A DNA stretch of 64,000 bases, taken from the NCBI RefSeq assembly GCF_021432385.1, contig NZ_JAEACT010000003.1:1105878-1169877 (forward strand), read 5' to 3'. Shown piece after piece: positions 1 through 11,351 of this stretch. How positions within the stretch are numbered: position 1 is the first letter of the stretch; every line of letters starts with the position of its first letter. The position numbers and the translations under genes were made by a program. This stretch comes from Clostridium hydrogenum. Lineage in GTDB: Bacteria; Bacillota; Clostridia; Clostridiales; Clostridiaceae. The notes beneath the pieces are model-generated. The model saw only the letters and a program-made list of their open reading frames with translations. It was not told the DNA's origin and searched no databases.

Positions 1-363
1 ATCAGGTCCTGATACAATTACAGTTCCAACTTTTAATCCAACTGGAGCGATTATGTATCTCTTTTCACCATCAGCATAAACAACTAAAGCTATATATGCT
101 GATCTATTTGGATCATATTCTATAGTTGCTACCTTTGCTGGTACACCATCTTTATTTCTTTTGAAATCAATTATTCTATATTTTTGTTTAGCTCCGCCAC
201 CTTGATGACGAACTGTTATTTTTCCTTGAGCATTTCTTCCTGCTTTACTCTTTAAAGCTACCAACAATGATTTTTCTGGAACATCAGTTGTTATTTCTTC
301 AAAAGTAGGCATAGTCATTTGCCTTAATGCAGGAGAAGTAGGTTTAAATCCCTTAACTGCCAT
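1..363 (-). CDS. rplB: 50S ribosomal protein L2, N-terminal part (gene runs off the window)
   Basis: The minus-strand frame is open from an ATG at 363 to the window edge and gives 121 residues starting [16 protein letters not shown], the well known L2 N-terminus. L2 is a primary 23S rRNA-binding protein of the peptidyl-transferase region. A purine-rich Shine-Dalgarno (GGAGGAAGAAAA) precedes the start. The gene follows rplW with about 50 nt between them, the usual S10-operon order. The C-terminal half lies outside the window, so completeness cannot be judged. Confidence 0.97.
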   Translation of the reverse strand, partial: MAVKGFKPTSPALRQMTMPTFEEITTDVPEKSLLVALKSKAGRNAQGKITVRHQGGGAKQKYRIIDFKRNKDGVPAKVATIEYDPNRSAYIALVVYADGEKRYIIAPVGLKVGTVIVSGPD

Positions 364-415
364 TTTTCTTCCTCCTTCTTTTCGCTTTTCTGGCACCTAG
401 CCAATAACTGCTTTA

Positions 416-715
416 TTACTGCTGCATTCCTTCAAAGAATTCTATTGGCTTGCTATCAGCTGCTAATTTAACTATAGCTTTTTTATAGTTTGGTCTTTTA
501 CCAACGTGAACCCCAACTCTTTTTGTTTTTCCAAGTACATTTGCAGTTTTAACATCTTCAACTTTAACGCCGAAAACTTCTTCAACTGCTTTTTTAATTT
601 GAGGTTTGTTTGCATGAACATCAACTATAAAGGTGTATTTATTGTTTGCCATTTCTGCCATACTTTTTTCTGTTATAACTGGTTTTCTCAATATATCATG
701 GCTATTTGAATACAT
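416..715 (-). CDS. rplW: 50S ribosomal protein L23
   Basis: This 99-residue protein has the usual L23 length and starts with the typical [13 protein letters not shown] segment, followed by the basic [20 protein letters not shown] region that contacts 23S rRNA. L23 lies at the peptide exit tunnel and docks trigger factor and the signal recognition particle (family knowledge). Its ATG overlaps the rplD stop codon as TAATG, which implies translational coupling. It is the fourth gene of the S10 operon here. Confidence 0.97.
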   Translation of the reverse strand: MYSNSHDILRKPVITEKSMAEMANNKYTFIVDVHANKPQIKKAVEEVFGVKVEDVKTANVLGKTKRVGVHVGKRPNYKKAIVKLAADSKPIEFFEGMQQ

Positions 716-1335
716 TATGCATACACCTCCTCAATTTTTGACACAGCATCCTTAGTTATTATAAACTTTTCATACTTTAATATGTCATATACATTTATAT
801 TATTTGCTGGAACTACTTCTGCACCAGGTATATTTCTTATTGACTTATACACATTTGCATCTGATTCAGCAACAACAATTAATGCTTTTTTAGCTTGGAA
901 AGCGTTAAGTAATTTAACTGCTTCCTTTGTTTTTGGTGTTTCAAATTTCAAATCTTCTAAAACAACTATTTCGTTATCAGCTACTTTACTTGATAAAGCT
1001 GAAAGCATAGCTGTTCTTCTCATTGATTTTGGTATTGAAACTCTATAGCTTCTTGGTTTTGGTGCAAAAACTATACCACCATGAATCCATTGTGGTGAAC
1101 GTATTGAACCTTGTCTTGCTCTACCTGTTCCTTTTTGTCTCCAAGGCTTTATTCCGCCTCCTGAAACTTCCGATCTAGTTTTAGCGCTTTGTGTTCCTTG
1201 TCTTTTGTTTGCAAGTAATGCAACTACAACTTGGTGTAATGCATCTGCATTAACTTCAGCTCCAAAAACTTTTTCTGATAATTCTATATCTCCAACTTTT
1301 TGTCCTTCGTTATTAAATAATCCTACAGTAGGCAT
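715..1335 (-). CDS. rplD: 50S ribosomal protein L4
   Basis: The 206-residue product matches the usual L4 length. It carries the conserved extended loop around residues 45-95 ([20 protein letters not shown], then the [17 protein letters not shown] stretch) that reaches into the exit tunnel. In other bacteria L4 can also act as a translational or transcriptional repressor of the S10 operon; nothing here proves that for this species. The stop overlaps the rplW start, and the gene lies 23 nt downstream of rplC. Confidence 0.97.
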   Translation of the reverse strand: MPTVGLFNNEGQKVGDIELSEKVFGAEVNADALHQVVVALLANKRQGTQSAKTRSEVSGGGIKPWRQKGTGRARQGSIRSPQWIHGGIVFAPKPRSYRVSIPKSMRRTAMLSALSSKVADNEIVVLEDLKFETPKTKEAVKLLNAFQAKKALIVVAESDANVYKSIRNIPGAEVVPANNINVYDILKYEKFIITKDAVSKIEEVYA

Positions 1336-1358
1336 TCTGCATCCTCCTTTCCTTAATT

Positions 1359-1988
1359 CTAAGCTTTAAATGAATCTTTAATTACTACAAAACCTTTGTT
1401 AGGTCCTGGTACTCCACCTTTAATTAATATAAGGTTTTTCTCAGGTATAACCTTAGCAACTTCTAGGTTGATAACTGTAGTATTTACATGACCCATATGT
1501 CCTGGCATTCTTTTATTTTTAAATGTTCTTGATGGATCTGAAGAAGCTCCCATTGAACCAACTGCTCTGTGGAATTTTGAACCATGGCTCATTGGTCCTC
1601 TATGTGCATTCCATCTTCTGATTGTACCTTGGAATCCCTTACCTTTTGATACTCCAGATACATCAACTTTTTCTCCAGCTGCAAAAACATCAGCTTTTAT
1701 TTCAGCACCTACTTCATAAGCGCTTAAATCTTCTAATCTAAATTCTTTAATGAATCTCTTAACTGTGGCATTTGCTTTTGCAAAATGACCTTTTGCTGGT
1801 TTATTAGATCTGTTTTCTTTAACATCATAAAAACCAACTTGTATAGCTTCATAGCCATCATTTTCAGTAGTTTTCTTTTGTACTACTACACATGGGCCTG
1901 CTTCTATTACAGTTACAGGAATTACTTTTCCCTGTTCATTAAATATTTGAGTCATACCAAGTTTTTTTCCTAGTATTCCCTTTTTCAT
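1359..1988 (-). CDS. rplC: 50S ribosomal protein L3
   Basis: The frame could open at 2030, but the conserved start [16 protein letters not shown] begins at the ATG at 1988, which has GGAGGTGCTGAAGAG directly upstream. I chose that start, giving 209 residues, the usual L3 length. The central loop ([20 protein letters not shown], roughly residues 120-145) is the rRNA-contacting loop near the peptidyl-transferase centre. The gene sits between rpsJ and rplD in canonical S10-operon order. Confidence 0.96.
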   Translation of the reverse strand: MKKGILGKKLGMTQIFNEQGKVIPVTVIEAGPCVVVQKKTTENDGYEAIQVGFYDVKENRSNKPAKGHFAKANATVKRFIKEFRLEDLSAYEVGAEIKADVFAAGEKVDVSGVSKGKGFQGTIRRWNAHRGPMSHGSKFHRAVGSMGASSDPSRTFKNKRMPGHMGHVNTTVINLEVAKVIPEKNLILIKGGVPGPNKGFVVIKDSFKA

Positions 1989-2053
1989 CTCTTCAGCACC
2001 TCCAAACGCATTAGCGGATTGCATAAGCAATCATAACCGTTATTAATTAAATA

Positions 2054-2362
2054 TTATAATTTTATTTCGATATCAACACCAGCTGGTAAATCTAATCTCA
2101 TTAAAGCATCTACAGTTTTTGGTGATGGATTAACTATGTCAATTAATCTCTTATGAGTTCTAATTTCAAACTGTTCTCTTGAATCTTTATACTTATGTGG
2201 AGATCTCAATATTGTAACAACATCTTTTTCAGTTGGCAATGGTACAGGACCTGATACTTTTGCACCTGTAGTTTTTGCTGTTTCAACGATTTTTTCAGCT
2301 GACTGATCCAATATTGTGTGATCAAATGCTTTTAATCTGATTCTAATTTTTTGTTTTGCCAT
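2054..2362 (-). CDS. rpsJ: 30S ribosomal protein S10 (NusE)
   Basis: The 102-residue protein starts [20 protein letters not shown] and contains the S10 signature [19 protein letters not shown] at residues 38-56. S10 is a 30S head protein and, as NusE, joins NusB in antitermination and NusG in transcription-translation coupling (family knowledge). The Shine-Dalgarno AAAAGGAGGG precedes the start. It is the first gene of the S10 operon and is preceded by a long untranslated leader and a strong promoter. Confidence 0.97.
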   Translation of the reverse strand: MAKQKIRIRLKAFDHTILDQSAEKIVETAKTTGAKVSGPVPLPTEKDVVTILRSPHKYKDSREQFEIRTHKRLIDIVNPSPKTVDALMRLDLPAGVDIEIKL

Positions 2363-2559
2363 TTCATTCCCTCCTTTTCATCGCACGTTTAACTTCTTAC
2401 GTACAACAACGGACCTTCTGTAAACTGTACCACGTGTTCCATACATACCACAATCAATTTACAAAACACCGTCGCCCGGTTCAAGACCGTGACATACTCA
2501 GCAAGAATTCCCCGTAAGTTCAGCTACCTCTTGCTTCATCGCTACTTTCACATAACAAC
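2363..2559 (-). promoter_or_regulatory. Structured 5' leader of the S10 operon
   Basis: About 195 nt separate the promoter from rpsJ with no reading frame. On the minus strand two hairpins are visible: 2501-2534 (arms GCAAGAG and TTCTTGC) and 2471-2493 (nested GTC, CGGT / ACCG, GAC). The high GC of the second hairpin contrasts with the AT-rich surroundings, as expected for a conserved RNA. I infer a ribosomal-protein leader involved in autogenous control, but I cannot assign it to a named family. There is no T-rich terminator stem, so control of translation or processing is more likely than attenuation. Confidence 0.5.
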
Positions 2560-2565
2560 TCTTAT

Positions 2566-2594
2566 ATTATACACCGCATTTTAATCTTTTGCAA
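2566..2594 (-). promoter_or_regulatory. Sigma-A promoter of the S10 operon
   Basis: On the minus strand TTGCAA (2589-2594) and TATAAT (2566-2571) are separated by exactly 17 nt. It lies just past the tuf terminator and reads into the rpsJ leader. The start of transcription should be near 2559. Confidence 0.8.
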
Positions 2595-2624
2595 TACTTT
2601 TTTATTGCAATATAAAATAATAAA

Positions 2625-2650
2625 AATAGGAAGAGCGTCCTCTTCCTATT
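2625..2650 (-). terminator. Intrinsic terminator after tuf (first copy)
   Basis: Two perfect 11-bp arms (AATAGGAAGAG at 2625-2635 and its complement at 2640-2650) enclose a 4-nt loop, and the minus strand then continues with a T-rich tail. It lies about 75 nt past the tuf stop and separates the str operon from the S10 promoter. A T run also follows on the plus strand, so it may work in both directions. Confidence 0.8.
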
Positions 2651-2720
2651 TTTTGTCAAATTCTTATTGTAAGTAATCTGCTTTTAACTAATATAATTTA
2701 AATTATATATATATTAACAA

Positions 2721-3934
2721 AAATACTATTCTACTATAGTAGTAACAACTCCAGATCCTACTGTTCTTCCGCCTTCTCTTATAGCGAATCTTAAGTTTTC
2801 ACTCATTGCTACTTTTGTTATTAATTCAACTGTCATGTCTATGTGATCTCCTGGCATTACCATTTCTACTCCTTCTGGTAATTGGATTGATCCTGTTACG
2901 TCTGTTGTTCTGAAGTAGAATTGTGGTCTATATCCGTTGAAGAATGCTGTATGTCTTCCGCCTTCTTCTTTCTTTAATACGTAAACTTGACCTACGAATT
3001 TATGGTGTGGTGTTATTGATCCTGGTTTTGCTAATACTTGACCTCTTTCGATATCATCTCTTTGAACACCTCTTAATAATGCTCCGATGTTATCTCCTGC
3101 CATTGCTTCATCTAGTAACTTTCTGAACATTTCTACTCCAGTTACTACTACTTTTCTTGTCTCTTCACTTAATCCTACAATTTCAACTTCGTCTCCAACG
3201 TGTAATATTCCGCTTTCAACTCTTCCTGTTGCAACTGTTCCTCTTCCTGTTATTGTGAAGATATCTTCGATTGGCATTAAGAATGCTTTATCTGTTGCTC
3301 TTTCTGGTGTTGGTATATATTCATCTACTGCTGCCATTAAGTCTCTTATTGGTTTTGTTGCTTCTGCATCATCTGGATTTTCTAATGCTTTTAACGCACT
3401 TCCTACTACGATTGGTGTATCGTCGCCAGGGAATCCATATTCATTTAATAATTCTCTTACTTCCATTTCAACTAAGTCGATTAATTCTGGATCGTCAACT
3501 TGGTCTGCTTTGTTTAAGAATACTACTATATATTGTACTCCAACTCTTGATGCTAATAGTATGTGCTCTCTTGTTTGTGGCATTGGGCCATCTGCTGCAC
3601 TTACTACTAATATTGCTCCATCCATTTGTGCTGCTCCTGTTATCATGTTCTTTACATAGTCAGCATGTCCTGGGCAGTCTACGTGAGCATAGTGTCTGTT
3701 TTCTGTTTCATACTCAACGTGTGCTGTGTTGATTGTTATTCCTCTTTCTTTTTCTTCTGGTGCTTTATCAATTTCATCATATTTGAAGGCTTTTGCTTTT
3801 CCTTCTTTTGATAATATTGTTGTTATTGCTGCTGTTAATGTTGTCTTACCATGGTCTACGTGACCTATTGTTCCTATGTTTACATGTGGTTTGTTTCTTT
3901 CAAATTTTTCCTTTGCCATTTCTGGTTCCTCCTT
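2721..3934 (-). repeat. tuf duplication, copy 1 of a 1214-bp direct repeat
   Basis: Identity with 19106-20319 begins five bases past the stop codon and ends within the Shine-Dalgarno region upstream of the start, then both flanks diverge abruptly. Unrelated-frame translations of the two copies are also identical, which supports base-level identity across most of the gene. Sharp homology edges tied to the coding unit are what gene conversion produces. Confidence 0.9.
2726..3919 (-). CDS. tuf: Elongation factor Tu, copy 1 (end of str operon)
   Basis: The 397-residue EF-Tu delivers aminoacyl-tRNA to the ribosome as a GTP complex. The G1 motif GHVDHGKT is at residues 19-26, DCPGH near 81-85 and NKAD near 136. 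Domain II and III signatures are intact through the terminal SGVVTTIVE. The start is an ATG with AGGAGG upstream. It follows fusA by 26 nt and ends in a terminator. The coding sequence and its Shine-Dalgarno are identical, as far as I can read, to the second copy at 19111-20304. Confidence 0.98.
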   Translation of the reverse strand: MAKEKFERNKPHVNIGTIGHVDHGKTTLTAAITTILSKEGKAKAFKYDEIDKAPEEKERGITINTAHVEYETENRHYAHVDCPGHADYVKNMITGAAQMDGAILVVSAADGPMPQTREHILLASRVGVQYIVVFLNKADQVDDPELIDLVEMEVRELLNEYGFPGDDTPIVVGSALKALENPDDAEATKPIRDLMAAVDEYIPTPERATDKAFLMPIEDIFTITGRGTVATGRVESGILHVGDEVEIVGLSEETRKVVVTGVEMFRKLLDEAMAGDNIGALLRGVQRDDIERGQVLAKPGSITPHHKFVGQVYVLKKEEGGRHTAFFNGYRPQFYFRTTDVTGSIQLPEGVEMVMPGDHIDMTVELITKVAMSENLRFAIREGGRTVGSGVVTTIVE

Positions 3935-3945
3935 TATTTGTTTAA

Positions 3946-6012
3946 CTATTTATTTTTTTCGCCAATTATTTGTTCCTGGATATTCTTAGGAACTTCTTCA
4001 TAGCTATTAAATTCCATGCTGTAATTTCCTCTACCCTGTGTTCTTGATCTAAGGGAAGTTGCATATCCAAACATTTCTGAAAGTGGAACAAATCCTCTTA
4101 TAACTTCTGCTCCAGCTCTCTGTTCCATTCCTTCAATTCTTCCTCTTCTTGCATTGATATCTCCAATAACATCTCCCATGTAATCTTCAGGAACTGTTAC
4201 TTCAACTTTCATAACAGGCTCAAGAAGTACTGGATCTGCTTTAGACATAGCATTTTTGAATGCCATAGAACCTGCAATTTTGAATGCCATTTCAGAAGAA
4301 TCGACATCATGGTATGAACCATCAACTAATTTAACTTTGAAGTTAATTGTTGGATATCCAGCAATTACACCACTTTGTGATGCTTCTTGGATACCATTGT
4401 CTATAGGCTGTATATATTCCTTAGGTACAGCTCCACCAACAACACCATTTTCAAATTCATATTCACCTTCTGTTGGAGTCATTTCAATTACCGCATGACC
4501 GTATTGTCCACGACCACCAGACTGTCTAATGAATTTACCTTCAGCTTTAACTGCTTTTCTGATAGTTTCCTTATAAGCAACTTGTGGCTTACCTACATTA
4601 CATTCAACTTTAAATTCTCTTTGAAGTCTATCAACTATTATTTCAAGGTGAAGTTCTCCCATACCTCCTATAATAGTCTGACCAGTTTCTTGATCTGTAT
4701 ATGTTTTAAATGTAGGATCTTCCTCAGCAAGTTTTGCAAGGGCAATACCCATTTTTTCTTGACCTGCTTTAGTCTTAGGCTCAATAGCAACTTCAATAAC
4801 TGGATCTGGGAATTCCATGCTTTCAAGAATTATTGCATTATCCTCATCACATAAAGTATCTCCAGTAGTAGTTGATTTTAATCCTACTATAGCACCTAAT
4901 TCACCTGTTTCAAGTTCATCAACATCCTGTCTGTGATTAGAATGCATCTTTACAAGTCTTCCTATTCTTTCCTTCTTACCCTTTGTAGAATTTAGAACAT
5001 AACTTCCGCTTTTCATAATACCAGAATAAATTCTAGTGAATGCAAGTCTTCCTACAAATGGATCAGTAGCTATCTTAAATGCTAATGCTGAAAGTGGTTC
5101 GCTATCGTCAGCTTTTCTTTCATCTTCTTCGCCTTCTAAATTTACTCCTTTAACTGGAGGTATATCTAAAGGTGATGGTAAGTATGCAACAACTGCATCT
5201 AACATTTGTTGAACACCTTTATTTTTATATGATGAACCGCATGTTACTGGTACGAAGGCATTTGCTATAACACCTTTTCTTATTGCTGCATTTATTTCTT
5301 CAACAGAAATTTCTTCACCATCAAGATATTTAGCCATTAAGTCTTCATCTAAATCAGCTACAGCTTCAATTAATTCCATTCTATATTTTTCTGCTAATTC
5401 TTTCATATCATCTGGAATTGGTTCTTCTTCCATAACTGTTCCTAATTGATCTTCATATATTACAGCCTCATTTTTTATAAGGTCGATTATACCTGTAAAA
5501 TTATCTTCTTTACCTATAGGTAATTGTATTGGAACAGCATTAGCATGAAGTCTATCCCTCATCATCTGAACTGATCTAAAGAAGTCAGCACCTAATATAT
5601 CCATTTTGTTTATATAAGCCATTCTTGGAACCTTATATTTTTCTGCTTGCCTCCAAACAGTTTCAGATTGTGGTTCAACACCACCTTTTGCATCGTATAC
5701 AGCAACAGCTCCGTCAAGAACTCTTAGAGATCTTTCAACCTCAACTGTAAAATCTACGTGTCCAGGTGTGTCTATGATGTTAATTTCATGTTCTTTCCAA
5801 TAGCAAGTAGTTGCAGCAGAAGTAATAGTTATACCTCTTTCTTGTTCTTGAACCATCCAGTCCATTGTCGCTGCACCTTCATGAACTTCACCTATTTTAT
5901 GAGTTTTTCCAGTATAAAATAATATACGTTCTGTAGTAGTAGTCTTTCCAGCATCAATATGTGCCATTATTCCTATATTACGGAACTTTTCTAAAGGATA
6001 TTGTCTAGCCAC
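3946..6012 (-). CDS. fusA: Elongation factor G
   Basis: The GTPase drives ribosomal translocation. The open frame extends to 6030, but a GTG at 6012 begins the conserved [19 protein letters not shown] and sits 7 nt after GAGGAGG, so I chose it (688 residues, normal for EF-G). The P-loop [12 protein letters not shown] lies near residues 15-26, DTPGHVDFT near 80 and NKMD near 135. C-terminal domains IV-V are complete ([29 protein letters not shown]). It lies between rpsG and tuf in the str operon. Confidence 0.97.
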   Translation of the reverse strand: MARQYPLEKFRNIGIMAHIDAGKTTTTERILFYTGKTHKIGEVHEGAATMDWMVQEQERGITITSAATTCYWKEHEINIIDTPGHVDFTVEVERSLRVLDGAVAVYDAKGGVEPQSETVWRQAEKYKVPRMAYINKMDILGADFFRSVQMMRDRLHANAVPIQLPIGKEDNFTGIIDLIKNEAVIYEDQLGTVMEEEPIPDDMKELAEKYRMELIEAVADLDEDLMAKYLDGEEISVEEINAAIRKGVIANAFVPVTCGSSYKNKGVQQMLDAVVAYLPSPLDIPPVKGVNLEGEEDERKADDSEPLSALAFKIATDPFVGRLAFTRIYSGIMKSGSYVLNSTKGKKERIGRLVKMHSNHRQDVDELETGELGAIVGLKSTTTGDTLCDEDNAIILESMEFPDPVIEVAIEPKTKAGQEKMGIALAKLAEEDPTFKTYTDQETGQTIIGGMGELHLEIIVDRLQREFKVECNVGKPQVAYKETIRKAVKAEGKFIRQSGGRGQYGHAVIEMTPTEGEYEFENGVVGGAVPKEYIQPIDNGIQEASQSGVIAGYPTINFKVKLVDGSYHDVDSSEMAFKIAGSMAFKNAMSKADPVLLEPVMKVEVTVPEDYMGDVIGDINARRGRIEGMEQRAGAEVIRGFVPLSEMFGYATSLRSRTQGRGNYSMEFNSYEEVPKNIQEQIIGEKNK

Positions 6013-6048
6013 TTTTTTTCCTCCTCTCACTATGCTAATTAATCTGAT

Positions 6049-6080
6049 AAAACTGCTTTAGCAAAAGCTAAAACAGTTTT
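6049..6080. terminator. Hairpin between rpsG and fusA
   Basis: Two 14-nt arms (6049-6062 and 6067-6080) pair with one G-T wobble around a 4-nt AAAA loop. A T run follows on the plus strand, and on the minus strand the stem ends in TTTT. It lies between the rpsG stop and the fusA start, so it may reduce read-through into fusA-tuf. Its direction of action is uncertain. Confidence 0.4.
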
Positions 6081-6191
6081 TTATTTAATATATAAGATAA
6101 ACTATAAATATTATAAAACATTATTGAAACAAATACCACATATATAGTATTCCTTAACAATCATATTTTAAAACTTATAAATTTATCACTA

Positions 6192-6686
<495 letters not shown>

Positions 6687-6851
6687 TTATTTAAGTTCAT
6701 TGGTACTCGGCAATTAGCCGTAAAGTGCTTGCTTCTGCAATCCTTATATACTTGATAAAGTATGTAAAACAAAATTAGATATATGTAAATATAATTTCAT
6801 CACATAAAAAATCTATATAAAACGCTGAAGACATAGCACTAATTTATAAAC

Positions 6852-7229
6852 CTATTTTTGCTTTGGTTTTTTAGCACCGTACTTTGACCTAGCCTGTTTT
6901 CTATCAGCAACACCAGCGGCATCTAATGTACCTCTGACAATGTGATATCTAACACCTGGTAAGTCCTTAACTCTTCCACCTCTTATAAGAACAACACTGT
7001 GCTCCTGTAAGTTGTGGCCAACACCTGGAATATAAGCAGTAACTTCATATCCATTTGTAAGTCTAACTCTTGCAACTTTTCTTAAGGCTGAGTTAGGCTT
7101 CTTAGGTGTTTGAGTTTTTACAACTGTACAAACTCCTCTTTTTTGTGGACACTCTTTTAATGCTGGTGCAGTTGATTTAGTTATAGCTGTCTTTCTGCCT
7201 TTTCTTACTAACTGGCTTATAGTTGGCAT
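6852..7229 (-). CDS. rpsL: 30S ribosomal protein S12
   Basis: S12 (125 residues) lies at the decoding centre. The conserved segments [23 protein letters not shown] (here [18 protein letters not shown]) and [18 protein letters not shown] are both present. The lysine in TPKKPNS, where streptomycin-resistance substitutions are known to occur, is the unsubstituted residue. An ATG with GAGGAGGTGGAAAC upstream is the start. It precedes rpsG and follows the L7Ae-like gene. Confidence 0.97.
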   Translation of the reverse strand: MPTISQLVRKGRKTAITKSTAPALKECPQKRGVCTVVKTQTPKKPNSALRKVARVRLTNGYEVTAYIPGVGHNLQEHSVVLIRGGRVKDLPGVRYHIVRGTLDAAGVADRKQARSKYGAKKPKQK

Positions 7230-7377
7230 GTTTCCACCTCCTCTTTTTTAATATCTATCTATAAATTAATTTTGTAAATAGCATAACAAAATATACAAAG
7301 ATAATAAAATTTATAAATTTCATAACTTCATATAATTTTAGTGTATTGGTTATAGTATTATTTATTAAACAAACAAA

Positions 7378-7623
7378 TTATGCATCTTTAAGTACAACCG
7401 CAGTAGATGCTTTTACATCTATATTGCATAGCTTTCCTAATTCTTTCATTGTATCTACATATACAATTTCTAGTGACTTACTTATTGACACTCGTTCAAC
7501 ATTTTCAAGTAAGTCTGCATCTGCATCTTTAGCTAGGTACACAATCTGTGCCTTACCTTCATTTATTGCCTTAATTGATTGTTTAACACCCACAACCTTT
7601 TTACCGGGCACCCTGTTTACCAT
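7378..7623 (-). CDS. rplGB: L7Ae-family RNA-binding protein (YbxF/RplGB type)
   Basis: The frame is open to 7710, but the family start [20 protein letters not shown] lies at the ATG at 7623 behind GGGAGGTAAGCACA, giving 81 residues. The body matches the bacterial L7Ae/L30e/YbxF family, which binds kink-turn RNA and in Bacillus associates with the ribosome. Its position between rpoC and rpsL is the conserved Firmicute location. Its exact cellular role is not well established, so the symbol is by homology only. Confidence 0.88.
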   Translation of the reverse strand: MVNRVPGKKVVGVKQSIKAINEGKAQIVYLAKDADADLLENVERVSISKSLEIVYVDTMKELGKLCNIDVKASTAVVLKDA

Positions 7624-7650
7624 TGTGCTTACCTCCCTTATATCAAAGGT

Positions 7651-7675
7651 AGAGACAAAGTATAGCTTTGACTCT
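7651..7675 (-). other. Hairpin in the str operon 5' leader
   Basis: The arms AGAGACAAAG and CTTTGACTCT (plus-strand reading) pair over 9-10 positions with one internal mismatch around a 5-nt loop. It lies between the promoter at 7701 and the Shine-Dalgarno of the L7Ae-like gene. It has no T tract. It could be a binding or stability element, but I see no kink-turn consensus in it. Confidence 0.4.
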
Positions 7676-7700
7676 ACAGTAATATAATCACACAAATTGT

Positions 7701-7729
7701 ATTTTATCATTTCTAGTTTGCTATGTCAA
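7701..7729 (-). promoter_or_regulatory. Sigma-A promoter of the str operon
   Basis: TTGACA (7724-7729) and TAAAAT (7701-7706) are 17 nt apart on the minus strand, in the gap between rpoC and the L7Ae-like gene. It would drive the L7Ae-like gene, rpsL, rpsG, fusA and tuf independently of rpoBC. Confidence 0.8.
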
Positions 7730-7799
7730 CAAAAATCGATATGATATTGTGCCCTGTATAGGTTATATTTGAGAAGCACATATACGTATTAATAAATTA

Positions 7800-10700
7800 T
7801 TATACTTCTATGCTGCTTTCTGTTGTTTCTTCACTAGTTGATTCTGGTTCAATTTCTATACTCTTGTATCTTGTCATTCCAGTACCAGCTGGTATTAATT
7901 TTCCTATAATTACATTTTCTTTTAATCCAATCAAAGGATCTACTTTACCCTTTATAGCTGCATCAGTTAGAACTCTAGTTGTTTCTTGGAAGGAAGCAGC
8001 TGATAAAAATGAATCTGTAGCCAACGCAGCTTTTGTTATACCTAGTAAAGCAATTCTGCCTTTTGCAGGTTCTCCTCCAGTTTCTTCCACTTTTTGATTT
8101 GCTTCATTAAAATCAAACATATCAATCATTGTACCTGGAAGTAAATCTGCATCACCAGAATCTTCTACTTTTACTTTTCTTGTCATCTGTCTTACAACTA
8201 CTTCAAGATGCTTATCGTTAATATCAACACCTTGTAATCTATATACTTTTTGAACTTCTGAAAGTAAATAGTTTTTAACTGCATTAACACCTTTAATCCT
8301 AATTATATCTTGAGGGTTTATTGAACCTTCTGTTATTTCATCTCCAGCACTTATAACATCATTATTTCTAACTTTTAAGCTGGAACCAAATGGTATATCA
8401 TAACTTACTTCTTCACCATTTTCAGTAACTATATATACAATTCTCTTTTTCTTTGTTTCCTCTACTCTTACTGTTCCTGAAACTTCACTTACGATTGCGA
8501 GTCCCTTTGGTTTTCTTGCTTCAAACAGTTCCTCAACTCTTGGAAGACCTTGTGTGATATCTGCTCCAACAACTCCACCTGTGTGGAATGTTCTCATTGT
8601 AAGCTGAGTACCAGGTTCTCCTATTGACTGAGCTGCTACAATACCAACTGCTTCTCCTATACCTATTTTCTGTGCTGTTGCCATATCCATTCCGTAGCAT
8701 TTTGCACAAACACCATATTTGCAATCACAAGTAAATACGGATCTTATATTAACCTTTTTAACTCCTGCTTTTTCTACTTTTTCAGCCAAATGAACATCCA
8801 TATAAGTATCTCTTGGGACTATCACTTCTCCACTATTAGGATCTATAATATCCTCAGCAGAATACCTACCTGTTAATCTTTCAGCTAGTGATTCAATTAC
8901 TTCATTTCCTTCTTTAATTTCAGAAACTTCAAAACCAGCTTTAGCGCCACAATCTTCACTTCTAACTATTACATCCTGACAAACATCAACAAGTCTTCTT
9001 GTAAGGTATCCTGAATCGGCAGTCTTTAATGCTGTATCTGCATTACCTTTTCTAGCACCATGGGTAGAAGTAAAGTATTCAAGTACGTCGAGGCCTTCCC
9101 TAAATGATGCTTTTATAGGAAGTTCCAGTATCTTACCTGAAGGACTTGCCATAAGTCCTCTCATACCTGCAAGCTGTTTAATCTGGCTCTTTGAACCTCT
9201 GGCTCCTGAATCTGCCATCATGAATATAGGATTAAATTTATCAAGGTTATCCATAAGAGCATCGGCAACATCTTCTGTTGTTTTAGTCCATGTAGCTATT
9301 ACTCTTTCATGTCTTTCATCGTCAGATATGAAACCTCTTCTGTACATTTTAGTTATCTTTTCTACAGAACTTTCTGCCTCCGCCATAAGTGTCTTCTTAG
9401 CTGGTGGAACAGTCATATCTGAAGTTGAAACTGTTATAGCTCCAATAGTTGAATAGTGGTATCCCTTAGCTTTTATCTTATCTAGCATAATTGATGTTTT
9501 TGTTGGTCCATATTTCAAATAGCATTTGTCTATTATTTTACCTAAGTTCTTTTTACCTACAAGGAAGTCAACTTCCATAACTAATTCATTACCTGGAATA
9601 GTTCTGTCAACAAATCCTAAATCTTGAGGTATTGAATCATTAAATATTAGTTTACCAACAGTAGTTTCTATTATTCCTGTTATTTTTTTGCCATTGACAA
9701 CTTTAGATAGTTTAACTTTAACTTTAGCGTGAATAGCAATTTCACCCAATTGATAAGCCATAATTGCTTCATCAACACATGAAAATGCCTTTCCTTCACC
9801 CTTTACTCCATCTTTATCAAGTGTCAAATAGTATGATCCAAGTACCATATCCTGAGTAGGTACACAAACTGGTTTACCATCTGATGGTTTTAATATATTA
9901 TGTGCTGCTAACATTAAAAATCTAGCTTCAGCTTGTGCTTCAACTGATAAAGGTACATGAACAGCCATCTGGTCTCCATCAAAGTCAGCATTGTAAGCTG
10001 TACATGCCAATGGATGAAGCTTAATTGCTCTTCCTTCAACTAATATTGGTTGGAACGCTTGAATACCTAATCTATGAAGAGTAGGTGCTCTGTTTAAAAG
10101 TACTGGATGATCTGATATTACTTCTTCAAGGACATCAAAAACTTGATCCTGAACTCTTTCTACCATTCTCTTTGCACTTTTAATATTATGTGCTATTCCA
10201 CTTTCAACAAGTTTCTTCATTACGAATGGCTTAAATAACTCTAAAGCCATTTCTTTAGGAAGTCCGCATTGATACATCTTAAGATCTGGACCAACAACTA
10301 TAACTGAACGTCCTGAATAGTCAACACGTTTTCCAAGAAGGTTCTGTCTAAATCTTCCTTGCTTTCCTTTAAGCATATCTGAAAGAGACTTTAATGGTCT
10401 ATTTCCTGGACCTGTTACCGGTCTTCCTCTTCTACCATTATCAATAAGTGCATCAACTGCTTCTTGAAGCATTCTCTTTTCATTCCTAACTATAATGTCA
10501 GGTGCACCTAAATCTAATAGTTTTTTCAATCTATTATTTCTATTTATAACTCTTCTATATAAATCATTTAAATCTGAAGTAGCAAATCTACCTCCATCTA
10601 ATTGGACCATAGGTCTTAAATCTGGAGGAATAACAGGCACAACATCCATAATCATCCAAGAAGGTTTATTCTTTGATTGTCTAAAGGATTCAACAACTTC

Positions 10701-11330
10701 AAGTCTTCTTATTACTCTAACTTTCTTTTGTCCTGTACTTGTTTTAAGATCTTCTTTTAATTCAGCTGATAATTGCTCCAAGTCAATTTCCTCAAGAAGC
10801 TTCTTTATCGATTCAGCTCCCATTCCTGCTTCAAAGCTGTCTTCACCATATTTGTCTACAGATTCTCTATACTCTTTTTCATTAAGAAGCTGTTTCTTCA
10901 AAAGAGGTGTTTCTTTAGGCTCTAAAACTACATATGAAGCAAAATATAAAATTTTCTCTAATGCCCTTGGTGACATGTCAAGAATAAGTCCCATACGTGA
11001 TGGTATTCCTTTAAAATACCATATGTGAGATACAGGGGCAGCTAACTCAATGTGCCCCATCCTTTCACGTCTAACCTTTGCCTTAGTTACTTCAACACCA
11101 CATCTGTCACATACAATTCCCTTATATCTTATTCTCTTATACTTACCGCAGTGACATTCCCAGTCCTTCATTGGTCCAAATATCCTTTCGCAAAAGAGAC
11201 CATCTCGTTCTGGTTTTAGTGTTCTATAATTTATAGTTTCTGGCTTTTTTACTTCGCCTCTAGACCATTCCCTTATTTTCTCTGGTGAGGCTAAACCTAT
11301 TTGTAATGCATCAAAATTATTTAATTCCAA
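7800..11330 (-). CDS. rpoC: DNA-directed RNA polymerase subunit beta'
   Basis: This is the catalytic beta' subunit. The N-terminal zinc ribbon ([13 protein letters not shown] then CDRC, about residues 60-78), the active-site Mg motif [12 protein letters not shown] and the second zinc site ([11 protein letters not shown]) are intact. I chose the TTG at 11330, which begins the conserved [15 protein letters not shown] and has GGAGG upstream (1176 residues); an ATG six codons earlier overlaps that Shine-Dalgarno and is the alternative. It starts 21 nt after the rpoB stop, so the two are cotranscribed. Confidence 0.97.
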   Translation of the reverse strand: MELNNFDALQIGLASPEKIREWSRGEVKKPETINYRTLKPERDGLFCERIFGPMKDWECHCGKYKRIRYKGIVCDRCGVEVTKAKVRRERMGHIELAAPVSHIWYFKGIPSRMGLILDMSPRALEKILYFASYVVLEPKETPLLKKQLLNEKEYRESVDKYGEDSFEAGMGAESIKKLLEEIDLEQLSAELKEDLKTSTGQKKVRVIRRLEVVESFRQSKNKPSWMIMDVVPVIPPDLRPMVQLDGGRFATSDLNDLYRRVINRNNRLKKLLDLGAPDIIVRNEKRMLQEAVDALIDNGRRGRPVTGPGNRPLKSLSDMLKGKQGRFRQNLLGKRVDYSGRSVIVVGPDLKMYQCGLPKEMALELFKPFVMKKLVESGIAHNIKSAKRMVERVQDQVFDVLEEVISDHPVLLNRAPTLHRLGIQAFQPILVEGRAIKLHPLACTAYNADFDGDQMAVHVPLSVEAQAEARFLMLAAHNILKPSDGKPVCVPTQDMVLGSYYLTLDKDGVKGEGKAFSCVDEAIMAYQLGEIAIHAKVKVKLSKVVNGKKITGIIETTVGKLIFNDSIPQDLGFVDRTIPGNELVMEVDFLVGKKNLGKIIDKCYLKYGPTKTSIMLDKIKAKGYHYSTIGAITVSTSDMTVPPAKKTLMAEAESSVEKITKMYRRGFISDDERHERVIATWTKTTEDVADALMDNLDKFNPIFMMADSGARGSKSQIKQLAGMRGLMASPSGKILELPIKASFREGLDVLEYFTSTHGARKGNADTALKTADSGYLTRRLVDVCQDVIVRSEDCGAKAGFEVSEIKEGNEVIESLAERLTGRYSAEDIIDPNSGEVIVPRDTYMDVHLAEKVEKAGVKKVNIRSVFTCDCKYGVCAKCYGMDMATAQKIGIGEAVGIVAAQSIGEPGTQLTMRTFHTGGVVGADITQGLPRVEELFEARKPKGLAIVSEVSGTVRVEETKKKRIVYIVTENGEEVSYDIPFGSSLKVRNNDVISAGDEITEGSINPQDIIRIKGVNAVKNYLLSEVQKVYRLQGVDINDKHLEVVVRQMTRKVKVEDSGDADLLPGTMIDMFDFNEANQKVEETGGEPAKGRIALLGITKAALATDSFLSAASFQETTRVLTDAAIKGKVDPLIGLKENVIIGKLIPAGTGMTRYKSIEIEPESTSEETTESSIEV

Positions 11331-11351
11331 GGGTACTCCTCCCTCCATAAA

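Noticed and set aside
3087..3732. Long plus-strand reading frames inside tuf, repeated at 19472-20117
   Set aside because: They are antisense shadows of a highly conserved gene, occur identically in both copies and have leucine- or serine-rich composition without a ribosome-binding site.
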